A stretch of 33,869 nt of DNA from Streptococcus mitis (GTDB taxonomy: Bacteria; Bacillota; Bacilli; Lactobacillales; Streptococcaceae): positions 1 through 33,869 of the forward strand of contig NZ_SPGF01000021.1 of assembly GCF_005844455.1 (NCBI RefSeq), in the 5' to 3' direction. The position numbers and the translations under genes are program-made. The notes beneath the pieces are model-generated. The model saw nothing but the letters and a program-made list of their open reading frames with translations, searched no databases and was not told the origin of the DNA. Shown piece by piece: positions 8,368 through 17,657 of this stretch. How positions within the stretch are numbered: the first letter of the stretch is position 1; every line of letters starts with the position of its first letter.

Positions 8368-10035
8368 ATGTTACTTGAAATTTCGATAAAAAACTTTGCC
8401 ATTATTGAGGCTATTTCCCTCAATTTTGAGAAAGGTATGACTGTCCTGACAGGTGAAACGGGTGCAGGGAAGTCGATTATCATTGATGCCATGAATATGA
8501 TGTTGGGAGCTCGTGCGACGACAGATGTTATTCGTCATGGTGCACCAAAGGCAGAGATTGAGGGGCTTTTCTCAGTTGAGAATAGTCGCCTTTTGCAGGA
8601 AATTTTCGATGAGCAAGGTTTAGAATTGGGTGATGAGATTATCATCCGTCGAGAAATTCTACAAAATGGTCGGAGTATCAGCCGTGTGAATGGCCAGATG
8701 GTCAATCTGTCTGTCTTGCGTGCCATTGGGCAACATCTGGTAGATATTCATGGCCAGCATGACCAAGAGGAGTTAATGCGCCCTCAGCTGCACATCCAGA
8801 TGCTGGATGAATTTGGCGATGTAACTTTTTGGGACTTGAAAGAAACCTATCAAACTAGTTTTGATGCTTATCGAAAAATGCGCAAGCAGGTTCTGGAAGT
8901 CAAGAAAAACCAACAGGAACATAAGGCTCGTATTGAAATGTTGGAATTTCAAATGGCAGAAATTGAGGCAGCAAACTTGCAAGCTGGAGAAGACCTGGCT
9001 CTCAATCAAGAGCGAGATAAACTCCTCAACCATAAAAATATTGCGGATACACTGACCAATGCCTACAGCATGTTGGATAATGAAGATTTTTCTAGTCTGG
9101 CCAATGTTCGTTCAGCCATGAATGACATGGAAAGTGTTGAAGAGTATGACCCTGAATACCGTGAAATTTCAAGCTCTCTATCTGAGACTTACTATGTCTT
9201 AGAAGATATTAGCAAACGTTTGGAAGCTATTATTGAGGACCTTGATTTTGATGGCAATCGCCTCATGCAGGTTGAGAATCGTTTGGATCTTCTTCATACC
9301 ATTACTCGTAAGTATGGTGGAACTGTGGATGATGTCTTGCTTTATTTTGCCAAAATTACAGAAGAATACAATCTCTTGACAGGAAATAACCTCTCATCTG
9401 AAGACATGGAAGCAGAACTTAAGAAATTAGAAGTTAACCTTGTCGACTTGGCAGGTCAACTTGCATCTGCTCGTCATGATTTGGCCCAGCAGCTCGAAGC
9501 AGAAATTAAACAAGAACTGCAAGACCTTTATATGGAAAAAGCCCAGTTTCAGGTTCGTTTTAGCAAGGGCAAATTCAGCCGTGAGGGCAATGAAATGATC
9601 GAATTTTACATTTCAACCAACCCTGGTGAAGACTTTAAACCCTTGGTCAAGGTTGCGTCTGGTGGGGAATTATCTCGTCTCATGCTAGCCATTAAATCTG
9701 CCTTTTCACGTAAAGAAGGCAAGACTAGCATTGTCTTTGATGAGGTGGATACGGGAGTGTCAGGCCGTGTAGCTCAAGCTATTGCACAGAAGATTCACAA
9801 GATTGGTCAGCATGGTCAGGTACTGGCTATTTCCCATTTGCCACAAGTGATTTCGATTGCAGATTATCAATTCTTTATTGAGAAGATTAGCAATGACCAT
9901 TCAACAGTTTCGACTGTTCGTCTCTTGACGGTTGAAGAGCGAGTGGAGGAAGTTGCCAAGATGCTGGCAGGTGATGATGTGACGGAAGCTGCCCTGACAC
10001 AAGCCAGAGAATTGTTGAGAAACAGGGAGAAATAA
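8368..10035 (+). CDS. recN: DNA repair protein RecN
   Basis: RecN is an SMC-like ATPase acting early in double-strand break repair and natural transformation. This 555-residue protein has Walker A GETGAGKS (29-36) and DIHGQHDQEELMRP near residue 127. Two coiled-coil arms (about 165-215 and 340-390) precede the ABC signature VASGGELSRLMLAI and Walker B TSIVFDEVDTGVSG. Length and domain order are normal. It starts six bases after argR and its stop codon directly abuts the next start codon, so it is part of the operon. Confidence 0.96.
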   Translation: MLLEISIKNFAIIEAISLNFEKGMTVLTGETGAGKSIIIDAMNMMLGARATTDVIRHGAPKAEIEGLFSVENSRLLQEIFDEQGLELGDEIIIRREILQNGRSISRVNGQMVNLSVLRAIGQHLVDIHGQHDQEELMRPQLHIQMLDEFGDVTFWDLKETYQTSFDAYRKMRKQVLEVKKNQQEHKARIEMLEFQMAEIEAANLQAGEDLALNQERDKLLNHKNIADTLTNAYSMLDNEDFSSLANVRSAMNDMESVEEYDPEYREISSSLSETYYVLEDISKRLEAIIEDLDFDGNRLMQVENRLDLLHTITRKYGGTVDDVLLYFAKITEEYNLLTGNNLSSEDMEAELKKLEVNLVDLAGQLASARHDLAQQLEAEIKQELQDLYMEKAQFQVRFSKGKFSREGNEMIEFYISTNPGEDFKPLVKVASGGELSRLMLAIKSAFSRKEGKTSIVFDEVDTGVSGRVAQAIAQKIHKIGQHGQVLAISHLPQVISIADYQFFIEKISNDHSTVSTVRLLTVEERVEEVAKMLAGDDVTEAALTQARELLRNREK

Positions 10036-10764
10036 ATGACAGACTATTATGTAATTGGAGATGTTCATGGAAAAGCTGGGATGCTGGAAGACCTTCTCAA
10101 AACATGGGATGGTCAGCCCCAGTTGCTCTTTCTAGGGGATTTGATTGACCGAGGTGAGGATAGTCGCCGTGTTCTTGAGATGGTTAAGGACTTGGTTGAT
10201 AATCAAGGGGCAATCTGTTTGTCAGGTAACCACGAGTATATGTTTTTGACTTGGCTCGATGACCCAGAAGAAAGTTATGACCATTATCGTCGCAATGGCG
10301 GAGATACAACTATTAACTCTATCCTAGGTCGTCCCTTGGATGCACCAGTTGATGGAGTAGAAGATGCCAAGCGTGTTGCTACTGAAGCGGCAGATTTGGT
10401 CGAATTTATTCGTCAAATGCCATTTGTGGTAGAGACAGACAAGTGTATCTTTGTTCACGCAGGTATTGATTTGACCTTGGATGACTGGCATGAAACAACA
10501 GATTATAAAAAAGTCTGGCTTAGAAAACCATTCCACGAAGCCGAAAATCATACTGGAAAAACCATTGTCTTCGGTCATACACCGGTCTATGGCTTGTTAA
10601 AGCAAGAGCGTGGTACTGCTGAGCTTTGGACGACAGAAGATGGTAAGATTGGTATGGATGGAGGAGCTGTCTATGGTGGTGTTCTTCATGGGATTGTCTT
10701 TACAGACCAAGGAATGACAGAACACCACTTTATCGAAAATGATGGCTTTGTCGCTGAAGATTAG
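10036..10764 (+). CDS. PPP-type metallophosphoesterase (serine/threonine phosphatase-like)
   Basis: The 242-residue protein has all the metal-binding blocks of the calcineurin-like PPP fold: GDVHG (8-12), GDLIDRG (34-40), GNHE (64-67), then VHAGIDLT and FGHTPV. Family members include protein Ser/Thr phosphatases and dinucleotide tetraphosphate hydrolases (ApaH-like), and the sequence does not decide between them. It begins immediately after the recN stop, with AGGGAG in the end of recN as the ribosome binding site. It closes the seven-gene operon. Confidence 0.88.
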   Translation: MTDYYVIGDVHGKAGMLEDLLKTWDGQPQLLFLGDLIDRGEDSRRVLEMVKDLVDNQGAICLSGNHEYMFLTWLDDPEESYDHYRRNGGDTTINSILGRPLDAPVDGVEDAKRVATEAADLVEFIRQMPFVVETDKCIFVHAGIDLTLDDWHETTDYKKVWLRKPFHEAENHTGKTIVFGHTPVYGLLKQERGTAELWTTEDGKIGMDGGAVYGGVLHGIVFTDQGMTEHHFIENDGFVAED

Positions 10765-10785
10765 TACTCCTAGCAGGGTATGGTC

Positions 10786-10814
10786 TTGTCAAAATATCAA
10801 AAACAATTTATAAT
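10786..10814 (+). promoter_or_regulatory. lepA promoter
   Basis: TTGTCA (10786-10791), 17 bases, TATAAT (10809-10814). It lies inside the 5' extension of the lepA reading frame, which argues for the start at 10843. An eight-base inverted repeat, CAGGGTAT (10774-10781) and ATACCCTG (10821-10828), brackets it. Confidence 0.8.
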
Positions 10815-10842
10815 AAATAGATACCCTGAAAGGAAGAGAATC

Positions 10843-12666
10843 ATGAACTTAGAAGAATTGAAAAAACGACAGGAGAAGATCCGTAACTTCTCTATTATCG
10901 CCCATATTGACCATGGGAAATCGACTCTAGCAGACCGCATTTTGGAAAAGACAGAGACGGTTTCTAGTCGTGAAATGCAGGCTCAGCTTTTGGACAGTAT
11001 GGATTTAGAGCGAGAACGTGGGATTACCATTAAACTCAATGCCATCGAGCTCAATTATACTGCAAAAGATGGTGAAACCTATATTTTCCACTTGATTGAT
11101 ACGCCGGGGCACGTAGACTTTACCTATGAAGTTTCGCGTTCACTCGCTGCCTGTGAGGGAGCGATTTTGGTAGTTGATGCTGCTCAAGGGATTGAGGCTC
11201 AAACACTTGCCAACGTTTATCTGGCCTTGGACAATGATTTGGAAATCATGCCAGTCATTAATAAAATTGACCTGCCAGCAGCGGATCCTGAGCGCGTGCG
11301 TACAGAGATTGAGGATGTCATTGGTTTGGATGCCAGCGAAGCAGTCCTAGCATCAGCTAAAGCTGGTATTGGTATCGAAGAAATTCTCGAGCAAATCGTA
11401 GAAAAAGTGCCAGCTCCAACAGGTGATGTGACGGCGCCACTTAAGGCCTTGATTTTCGACTCTGTTTACGATGCTTACCGTGGGGTTATCCTCCAAGTTC
11501 GTGTCATGGACGGAGTTGTTAAACCTGGTGATAAGATTCAGCTCATGAGTAATGGCAAGACCTTTGATGTTACCGAAGTCGGTATTTTCACACCAAAAGC
11601 AGTTGGTCGTGATTTCCTTGCGACTGGTGACGTTGGTTATATTGCGGCTTCTATTAAGACGGTTCAGGACACTCGTGTGGGTGATACCGTTACCTTGGCA
11701 ACCAATCCTGCGGAGGAGCCCTTACATGGTTACAAGCAGATGAATCCTATGGTCTTTGCGGGTCTCTACCCAATCGAGTCAAACAAGTATAATGACCTTC
11801 GTGAAGCACTTGAAAAATTGCAACTGAATGATGCCAGCTTGCAGTTTGAACCAGAAACATCTCAGGCACTTGGATTTGGTTTCCGTTGTGGTTTCCTTGG
11901 ACTTCTTCATATGGATGTTATCCAAGAACGTTTGGAGCGTGAGTTCAATATTGACCTCATTATGACAGCTCCGTCTGTTATTTACAAGGTTAATTTGACT
12001 GACGGGGAGTCTATGGATGTCTCTAACCCGTCTGAGTTCCCAGACCCAACCAAGATTGCGACTATTGAAGAGCCTTATGTTAAAGCTCAAATCATGGTAC
12101 CGCAGGAGTTTGTTGGAGCAGTGATGGAGCTGGCTCAGCGCAAGCGTGGGGACTTTGTGACTATGGACTATATTGATGACAATCGTGTTAATGTCATCTA
12201 TCAAATTCCTCTTGCTGAAATCGTCTTTGACTTCTTTGATAAGCTCAAGTCTTCAACACGTGGTTATGCAAGCTTTGACTACGAATTGTCAGAGTACCGT
12301 CCATCTAAGCTGGTGAAAATGGATATCCTTCTCAATGGAGACAAGGTTGATGCCCTCAGCTTTATCGTTCACAAGGATTTTGCTTACGAACGTGGGAAAC
12401 TCATCGTTGATAAGCTCAAGAAAATCATCCCTCGTCAACAATTTGAGGTGCCAATTCAAGCAGCAATTGGACACAAGATTGTGGCTCGTACTGATATCAA
12501 GGCCCTTCGTAAGAACGTACTTGCCAAGTGTTACGGTGGTGATGTTTCTCGTAAACGCAAACTCCTTGAAAAACAAAAAGCTGGTAAGAAGCGTATGAAA
12601 GCCATCGGATCAGTAGAAGTCCCACAAGAAGCCTTCCTCAGCGTCTTGAGCATGGATGAAGAGTAA
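10843..12666 (+). CDS. lepA: Translation elongation factor 4 (LepA)
   Basis: LepA is a ribosome-associated GTPase that acts on translating or assembling ribosomes. Starting at 10843 gives 607 residues beginning [20 protein letters not shown]. The G1 P-loop is AHIDHGKS (20-27), followed by [13 protein letters not shown] and NKID, and the LepA-specific C-terminal domain ends in [16 protein letters not shown]. The frame is open upstream to 10780, but that stretch contains the promoter; AGGAAGAG at 10831-10838 is correctly spaced for 10843. A terminator follows, so it is a single-gene unit. Confidence 0.96.
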   Translation: MNLEELKKRQEKIRNFSIIAHIDHGKSTLADRILEKTETVSSREMQAQLLDSMDLERERGITIKLNAIELNYTAKDGETYIFHLIDTPGHVDFTYEVSRSLAACEGAILVVDAAQGIEAQTLANVYLALDNDLEIMPVINKIDLPAADPERVRTEIEDVIGLDASEAVLASAKAGIGIEEILEQIVEKVPAPTGDVTAPLKALIFDSVYDAYRGVILQVRVMDGVVKPGDKIQLMSNGKTFDVTEVGIFTPKAVGRDFLATGDVGYIAASIKTVQDTRVGDTVTLATNPAEEPLHGYKQMNPMVFAGLYPIESNKYNDLREALEKLQLNDASLQFEPETSQALGFGFRCGFLGLLHMDVIQERLEREFNIDLIMTAPSVIYKVNLTDGESMDVSNPSEFPDPTKIATIEEPYVKAQIMVPQEFVGAVMELAQRKRGDFVTMDYIDDNRVNVIYQIPLAEIVFDFFDKLKSSTRGYASFDYELSEYRPSKLVKMDILLNGDKVDALSFIVHKDFAYERGKLIVDKLKKIIPRQQFEVPIQAAIGHKIVARTDIKALRKNVLAKCYGGDVSRKRKLLEKQKAGKKRMKAIGSVEVPQEAFLSVLSMDEE

Positions 12667-12719
12667 GTTGTTTAATTGTATTTCCTTCTTCATAGGAAAT
12701 TTATATAAGAATCAATAGT

Positions 12720-12748
12720 AAAGCAGGCTTAAATGGTCTGCTTTTTTT
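12720..12748 (+). terminator. Intrinsic terminator after lepA
   Basis: AAAGCAGGC (12720-12728) pairs with GTCTGCTTT (12736-12744) with one G-T wobble; the T tract runs to 12748. Confidence 0.88.
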
Positions 12749-12768
12749 AATTTCTAGAACAGAAAAAG

Positions 12769-12825
12769 TGTTTGAGGTGTTTGTTTATGTGTTTGTTTTT
12801 TAACAACAAACCACAAAAACAACAA
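12769..12825. promoter_or_regulatory. Cluster of TGTTTG/CAAAC motifs, possible LacR operators
   Basis: TGTTTG occurs at 12769, 12778 and 12790, followed by AACAACAAACCAC and further ACAAAA repeats, all just upstream of the PTS promoter. DeoR-family LacR repressors bind sites of this kind. Binding by the LacR encoded in this window is inferred from the shared motif at the lacA promoter. Confidence 0.4.
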
Positions 12826-12862
12826 AAATATAAAAAAAGAGACAAAAAACAACATAAAATCG

Positions 12863-12891
12863 TTGACAACGGTTTCATATGGTGTTGTACT
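12863..12891 (+). promoter_or_regulatory. Promoter and cre-like site of the galactitol-type PTS operon
   Basis: TTGACA (12863-12868), 17 bases, TGTACT (12886-12891). The segment TTGACAACGGTTTCAT (12863-12878) fits the catabolite-responsive element consensus with one mismatch and overlaps the -35, so CcpA repression is likely. Confidence 0.65.
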
Positions 12892-12927
12892 TATAGCATA
12901 AAGTTAATGGAAAGAAGGGAAAACCTT

Positions 12928-13404
12928 ATGGGATTAGATCATTTCTTTGACAAAAACCTTGTGTTTTGCTTAGAAGCGGATAATCAAGAACATCTCTTTG
13001 ATCAGGTTTCGACTTTATTGGAAGAACGAGAAATCGTGACTCCAACCTATCGTGAAGCCTTGATCACGCGTGAAAAGTCATTTCCAACTGGCCTAGATAT
13101 GGAATTTTTGGGTAAGGATTTGCCGAATGTGGCTATTCCTCATACAGATATTGTTCATAATCTAGCTGAAAAAGTTGTGGTCGTTCGATTAGAAAAACCA
13201 GTGACTTTCCACAATATGATTGCGCCAGATAAGGAAGTAGAAGTATCCTTGCTCTTCTTTATCATTAATAACTCAAGTTCAAGTCAAACAAACATTCTTG
13301 CTCAGCTGATGGATTTCTTTACAGGGAAGGATCATCTAGAAGATTTATCAAAAATTTCTGAACCAGAAAAACTTTATGCTTATATTGCTGAAGCAACAGC
13401 TTAA
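12928..13404 (+). CDS. gatA: PTS EIIA component, galactitol type
   Basis: This 158-residue protein is a PTS_EIIA_2 family phosphocarrier that passes phosphate from HPr to EIIB. The phosphorylated histidine is probably H72 in NVAIPHTD. The frame is open back to 12772, but that extension covers the promoter and operator region; GAAGGG at 12914-12919 selects the ATG at 12928 (MGLDHFFDKN). It is the first gene of an EIIA-EIIB-EIIC operon. Placement next to lac genes of the tagatose pathway suggests the sugar is galactose rather than galactitol; this is an inference. Confidence 0.85.
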   Translation: MGLDHFFDKNLVFCLEADNQEHLFDQVSTLLEEREIVTPTYREALITREKSFPTGLDMEFLGKDLPNVAIPHTDIVHNLAEKVVVVRLEKPVTFHNMIAPDKEVEVSLLFFIINNSSSSQTNILAQLMDFFTGKDHLEDLSKISEPEKLYAYIAEATA

Positions 13405-13441
13405 TCTTGTCTATTAAAATATAAAATCGGAGGAAATCCAA

Positions 13442-13747
13442 ATGATTAAAATTCTTGCTGCCTGCGGTGCAGGTGTTAACTCAAGTCACCAAATTAAAAG
13501 TGCTCTAGAAGAAGAACTCTCAAATCGTGGTTATGACGTTCACTGTGATGCAGTCATGGTCAAAGATGTAAACGAAGACCTTATCAAGGGCTACGATATC
13601 TTTACTCCAATCGCTGCAACTGATCTTGGTTTTGAACCAGGTATTCCAGTTATCGAAGCTGGACCAATCTTATTCCGTATCCCAGCTATGAGTGCTCCAG
13701 TATATGATAATATTGAAGCAGCTATCAAAGAACACGGATTAAGCTAA
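13442..13747 (+). CDS. gatB: PTS EIIB component, galactitol type
   Basis: A 101-residue EIIB of the lactose/galactitol superfamily. The phosphorylated cysteine is C8 in MIKILAACGAGVNSS, the typical CGxGVxSS loop at the end of the first beta strand. The rest alternates strands and helices as expected for the small EIIB fold. It has its own RBS (GGAGG, 13431-13435) and lies between the EIIA and EIIC genes with short gaps, so it works with both. Confidence 0.92.
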   Translation: MIKILAACGAGVNSSHQIKSALEEELSNRGYDVHCDAVMVKDVNEDLIKGYDIFTPIAATDLGFEPGIPVIEAGPILFRIPAMSAPVYDNIEAAIKEHGLS

Positions 13748-13792
13748 TTATCAATTTGTTAACATTCATAAATAAAAAAGGGAGGAACTGTT

Positions 13793-15268
13793 ATGGATGC
13801 AATCTTTGACCTAATCAAAAAGGTCTTTACACCCGTCTTAGATATGGGTGGTCCTGTCATCATGTTGATCATTCTGACAGTATTGGCACTACTTTTTGGA
13901 GTGAAATTCTCCAAAGCGCTTGAAGGTGGTATCAAACTTGCCATCGCTCTTACTGGTATCGGTGCTATCATAGGTATGCTAAACACTGCTTTCTCAGCGT
14001 CACTTGCAAAATTCGTTGAAAATACTGGTATTCAATTGAGTATTACCGACGTTGGTTGGGCACCACTTGCTACCATCACTTGGGGTTCTGCTTGGACACT
14101 TTACTTCTTGCTCATCATGTTGATTGTCAACATAGTGATGCTTGCTATGAAAAAAACTGATACACTTGATGTTGATATCTTCGATATCTGGCACTTGTCT
14201 ATCACAGGTCTTTTGATTAAATGGTATGCAGACAACAACGGTGTGAGCCAAGGGGTTTCACTATTGATTGCTACAGCAGCTATTGTACTTGTTGGGGTTC
14301 TTAAAATCATCAACTCTGACTTGATGAAACCTACATTTGATGACCTTCTTAATGCACCAAGTTCATCTCCAATGACTTCAACTCACATGAACTACATGAT
14401 GAACCCAGTTATCATGGCTTTGGATAAGATTTTTGAAAAATTCTTCCCAGGTCTTGATAAATATGACTTTGATGCTGCAAAATTGAACAAGAAAATCGGT
14501 TTCTGGGGATCTAAATTCTTCATCGGTTTCATTCTTGGTATCGTTATCGGTATTATGGGAACTCCACATCCAATTGCAGGTGTTGCCGATGCAGATAAAT
14601 GGCGTCTCGTTATCAAAGGTTGGTTGTCTCTTGGTTTGACTGCCGGTGTCTGCTTGGAGCTCTTCTCACTTATCGGATCTTGGTTCATTGCAGCCGTAGA
14701 ACCACTTTCACAAGGTATTACAAACGTTGCTACTAAACGTCTTCAAGGACGTAAATTTAACATCGGTCTTGACTGGCCTTTCATCGCTGGTCGTGCTGAA
14801 ATCTGGGCTTGTGCCAACGTACTTGCTCCAATCATGCTAGTAGAAGCTGTACTTCTTTCTAAAGTCGGAAATGGTATCTTGCCACTTGCAGGTATCATCG
14901 CAATGGGTGTAACTCCAGCTCTCTTGGTTGTTACTCGTGGTAAATTGCTCCGTATGATCATTTTCGGAACTCTCTTGTTGCCACTCTTCCTTCTTTCAGG
15001 TACACTTATTGCACCATTTGCAACTGAGCTTGCTAAAGGTGTGGGTGCCTTCCCAGAAGGTGTGAGTCAAACTCAATTGATTACTCACTCAACTCTTGAA
15101 GGACCAATCGAAAAACTTCTTGGTTGGGCAATTGGTAATGCCACAACAGGTGATATTAAAGCAATCCTTGGAGCAGTAGTCTTCCTTGTATTCTATGTAG
15201 GTATCTTTGCTTGGTATAGAAAACAAATGATTAAACGTAATGAAGAATACGCAGCAAATGCTAAATAA
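13793..15268 (+). CDS. gatC: PTS EIIC component, galactitol type (membrane permease)
   Basis: The 491-residue membrane protein is the sugar-translocating EIIC of the GatC family. Hydrophobic segments recur along its length, for example 15-35, 45-65, 85-110, 155-175, 240-260, 275-300 and several between 340 and 480. The signature GTPHPIAGVAD (about 255-265) and FIAGRAEIWACANVLAPIMLVEA regions are family-like. It has GGGAGGAA as RBS and ends before a strong terminator at 15295-15342. It is somewhat longer than the roughly 450 residues of enterobacterial GatC. Galactose as substrate is inferred from context. Confidence 0.9.
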   Translation: MDAIFDLIKKVFTPVLDMGGPVIMLIILTVLALLFGVKFSKALEGGIKLAIALTGIGAIIGMLNTAFSASLAKFVENTGIQLSITDVGWAPLATITWGSAWTLYFLLIMLIVNIVMLAMKKTDTLDVDIFDIWHLSITGLLIKWYADNNGVSQGVSLLIATAAIVLVGVLKIINSDLMKPTFDDLLNAPSSSPMTSTHMNYMMNPVIMALDKIFEKFFPGLDKYDFDAAKLNKKIGFWGSKFFIGFILGIVIGIMGTPHPIAGVADADKWRLVIKGWLSLGLTAGVCLELFSLIGSWFIAAVEPLSQGITNVATKRLQGRKFNIGLDWPFIAGRAEIWACANVLAPIMLVEAVLLSKVGNGILPLAGIIAMGVTPALLVVTRGKLLRMIIFGTLLLPLFLLSGTLIAPFATELAKGVGAFPEGVSQTQLITHSTLEGPIEKLLGWAIGNATTGDIKAILGAVVFLVFYVGIFAWYRKQMIKRNEEYAANAK

Positions 15269-15294
15269 TTCGCTCCTATAAAATGTAAATTGTG

Positions 15295-15342
15295 AAAACT
15301 AGGTTGTCAGTTTCCTAATGTGGAGTGACAGCCTAGTTTTTT
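15295..15342 (+). terminator. Intrinsic terminator after gatC
   Basis: AAAACTAGGTTGTCA (15295-15309) and TGACAGCCTAGTTTT (15326-15340) form a 15-pair stem with one wobble, followed by T residues. Confidence 0.9.
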
Positions 15343-15370
15343 ATAAACTATCAAGAAATCGGAGAAAATA

Positions 15371-16267
15371 ATGGTAATTGTAATAAAATCAGAGCAATTG
15401 ACGGTCCAATTTAAAACTTTTGGTGGTGCCTTGTCGTCGATCAAGGATCGAGATGGCGTTGAGTACTTGTGGCAAGGAGATGCCACCTATTGGAGTGGGC
15501 AAGCTCCAGTACTTTTCCCAATCTGTGGCTCTTTAAGAGAAGATACAGCCTTATACAGTTATGCAGATGGAACGGAGACGAAAGGAAACATTCCTCGTCA
15601 TGGTTTGGTCCGTAAAAAAGAATTTGAATTAGTTGAACAAACAGAAAACAGTATAACCTTTGCTATCGAATATGATGAGAATAGCTATCAGAACTACCCT
15701 TATCATTTCCGCCTAGAAATCACTTATAGTCTTACTGGCAAGACAGTGAGGACTCAATACAAGATTTTCAATAAAGAAACTAGCAAGGTCATGCCTTACT
15801 TTATCGGTGGCCATCCAGGCTTTAATTGTCCCTTACTGGATGATGAAGTCTATGAAGATTACTATTTAGAGTTTGAGAAAGAAGAGACTTGCTCTGTTCC
15901 ACGTCCTTTCCCAGAAACGGGGATGTTGGATTTCCAAGATAGAAGTCCATGGCTAGAAGGACAAAAAGAATTAGACCTCAGCTATGATCTTTTCAGTACA
16001 GCTGCAGTTACCTTAGATGAATTACAATCTAGAACAATTGCCCTTCGTTCTCGTAAATATGATAAAGGGTTGAAAGTGAACTTTGCAGAGTTCTCAAATC
16101 TCATTATCTGGTCAACTTTGAATAAAGGTCCTTTCATTGCTTTTGAACCATGGTCTGGCTTGTCAACATCTCTTGAAGAAGGAGATCATCTAGAAGATAA
16201 GAAGAATGTTCGTCTCCTAGAACCTGGTCAAGTAGATCAAATTGGTTTTGATATCGAAATCTTTTAG
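15371..16267 (+). CDS. lacX: LacX-like aldose 1-epimerase family protein
   Basis: This 298-residue cytosolic protein belongs to the galactose mutarotase-like fold. Visible motifs are the substrate-site FPICGSLRED (about 50-59), GNIPRHGLVRKKEF (74-87) and IGGHPGFNCPL near 155. It resembles the LacX/YeaD branch, whose members are linked to lac or galactose operons and may act on hexose phosphates or free galactose; the reaction is not known from the sequence. GGAG at 15361-15364 supports the start. It follows the gatC terminator closely, so its transcription depends on readthrough or an unrecognised promoter. Confidence 0.82.
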   Translation: MVIVIKSEQLTVQFKTFGGALSSIKDRDGVEYLWQGDATYWSGQAPVLFPICGSLREDTALYSYADGTETKGNIPRHGLVRKKEFELVEQTENSITFAIEYDENSYQNYPYHFRLEITYSLTGKTVRTQYKIFNKETSKVMPYFIGGHPGFNCPLLDDEVYEDYYLEFEKEETCSVPRPFPETGMLDFQDRSPWLEGQKELDLSYDLFSTAAVTLDELQSRTIALRSRKYDKGLKVNFAEFSNLIIWSTLNKGPFIAFEPWSGLSTSLEEGDHLEDKKNVRLLEPGQVDQIGFDIEIF

Positions 16268-16303
16268 ATTAAAAAAATAAAACACAAAAACAAACATTAA
16301 CTG

Positions 16304-16332
16304 TTGACTTTTTTTGTAGATAGGAGTATATT
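16304..16332 (+). promoter_or_regulatory. lacABCD promoter
   Basis: TTGACT (16304-16309), 17 bases, TATATT (16327-16332). The leader to lacA is about 220 bases; no convincing RAT or terminator was found in it. Confidence 0.75.
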
Positions 16333-16353
16333 ATGTTTGTAAGCAACAAATGA

Positions 16354-16368
16354 TGTTTGCGGCAAACA
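16354..16368. promoter_or_regulatory. Palindromic operator-like site, probably for LacR
   Basis: TGTTTGCGGCAAACA is a perfect 15-base inverted repeat centred about 30 bases downstream of the -10. More half-sites (ACAAACA at 16289-16295, TGTTTG at 16334-16339) flank the promoter. Similar half-sites occur upstream of the gat operon and upstream of lacR. Confidence 0.55.
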
Positions 16369-16557
16369 AATAATCACTTGTTATATTCTCTCTGGAAGAA
16401 AGATTATTTCTAGGAAACTGATTTCCTAAACTTGAATAAGGTGTCATTCATCTCATTCAATCCAATTTGTCAATAAACTGCTAGAAAGCTTTTTGTAGCT
16501 AAACTGCTCACTATAAAAGGTTTTACTAGCCTAGAAAAATAAAAAGGAGTATACAAT

Positions 16558-16983
16558 ATGTCTATTGTTATCGGTGCAGATGCTGCAGGTTTGAGATTGA
16601 AAGAAGTTGTGAAAGACTTCTTGGAAAAAGAAAACTTCCACGTTGTGGATGTTACAGCTGAAGGTCAAGACTTCGTTGATGTAACTCTTGCAGTTGCTGA
16701 AGAAGTTAAAAAAGAAGAACAAAACCTTGGTATTGTCATTGATGCTTATGGTGCTGGTCCATTTATGGTTGCTACTAAAATCAAGGGAATGGTTGCTGCA
16801 GAAGTATCTGACGAACGTTCAGCTTATATGACTCGTGGTCACAACAACTCACGTATGATTACTATGGGTGCTCAACTCGTTGGTGACGAATTGGCTAAGA
16901 ACATCGCTAAAGGCTTTGTAAATGGCAAGTATGACGGCGGTCGTCATCAAATCAGGGTCGACATGTTGAACAAAATGTGCTAA
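16558..16983 (+). CDS. lacA: Galactose-6-phosphate isomerase subunit LacA
   Basis: LacA and LacB together isomerise D-galactose-6-phosphate to D-tagatose-6-phosphate. The 141-residue LacA has the RpiB-like fold, starting [20 protein letters not shown], with the cofactor-free active-site region [15 protein letters not shown] (about 59-73) and the C-terminal MLNKMC typical of LacA. AAAAAGGAG precedes the ATG. The stop codon touches a 101-base BOX-like repeat that separates it from lacB. Confidence 0.96.
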   Translation: MSIVIGADAAGLRLKEVVKDFLEKENFHVVDVTAEGQDFVDVTLAVAEEVKKEEQNLGIVIDAYGAGPFMVATKIKGMVAAEVSDERSAYMTRGHNNSRMITMGAQLVGDELAKNIAKGFVNGKYDGGRHQIRVDMLNKMC

Positions 16984-17084
16984 TACTCTTCAAAAATCAA
17001 GATAATCTGTTGTCAGCTCACTTTAGCTAACCTCAGTTATGCTTGCAGCTCGCTTCCTAAGCTAATCTTGATTTTTATTGAGTA
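16984..17084. repeat. Degenerate BOX-like intergenic repeat
   Basis: The 101 bases between lacA and lacB begin with TACTCTTCAAAAATCAAGAT (from 16984 on, after one A-T step) and end with ATCTTGATTTTTATTGAGTA, making imperfect terminal inverted repeats of about 25 bases. The ends and an internal CAGCTCGCTTCCTA resemble the boxA/boxC ends of pneumococcal BOX elements in reverse orientation. The transcript should fold into a long stem. Confidence 0.6.
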
Positions 17085-17131
17085 AGGATAAATGATATTA
17101 GATTTATATAATTAATCGGAGGGAATAACTA

Positions 17132-17647
17132 ATGAGAATTGCAATTGGATGTGACCACATCGTAACAGATGAAAAAATGGCGGTTTCAGAATTTTTGAAA
17201 TCAAAAGGATATGAAGTCATCGACTTTGGTACCTATGACCACACACGTACTCACTACCCAATCTTTGGTAAAAAAGTTGGTGAAGCAGTAGTTAGTGGCC
17301 AAGCTGATCTAGGTGTATGTATCTGTGGTACTGGTGTAGGTATCAATAACGCTGTTAACAAAGTTCCAGGTGTTCGTTCTGCTTTGGTTCGTGATATGAC
17401 AACAGCTCTTTACGCTAAAGAACAATTGAATGCCAACGTTATCGGATTTGGTGGTAAAATCACTGGTGAATTGCTTATGTGCGATATCATTGAAGCTTTC
17501 ATCAACGCTGAATACAAACCATCTGAAGAAAATAAAAAATTGATTGCTAAAATCCAACACGTTGAAACTCATAACGATCATCAAACAGATGCCAACTTCT
17601 TTACAGAGTTCCTTGAAAAATGGGATCGCGGTGAATACCACGACTAA
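17132..17647 (+). CDS. lacB: Galactose-6-phosphate isomerase subunit LacB
   Basis: The 171-residue catalytic partner of LacA. It begins [15 protein letters not shown] and has the RpiB-family active-site segment [20 protein letters not shown] (about 60-79), including the catalytic cysteine region, and [21 protein letters not shown]. It has its own RBS, CGGAGGG, after the BOX-like element. LacC follows after ten bases. Confidence 0.97.
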   Translation: MRIAIGCDHIVTDEKMAVSEFLKSKGYEVIDFGTYDHTRTHYPIFGKKVGEAVVSGQADLGVCICGTGVGINNAVNKVPGVRSALVRDMTTALYAKEQLNANVIGFGGKITGELLMCDIIEAFINAEYKPSEENKKLIAKIQHVETHNDHQTDANFFTEFLEKWDRGEYHD

Positions 17648-17657
17648 GAGGTGACTT

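Noticed and set aside
10780..10842. Extended N-terminus of LepA
   Set aside because: The stretch contains a consensus promoter; family members begin at [10 protein letters not shown].
12772..12927. Extended N-terminus of the EIIA gene
   Set aside because: It covers the promoter, cre-like and operator motifs and is rich in Lys and Gln from A-rich DNA; the ATG at 12928 has a good RBS and fits the family.
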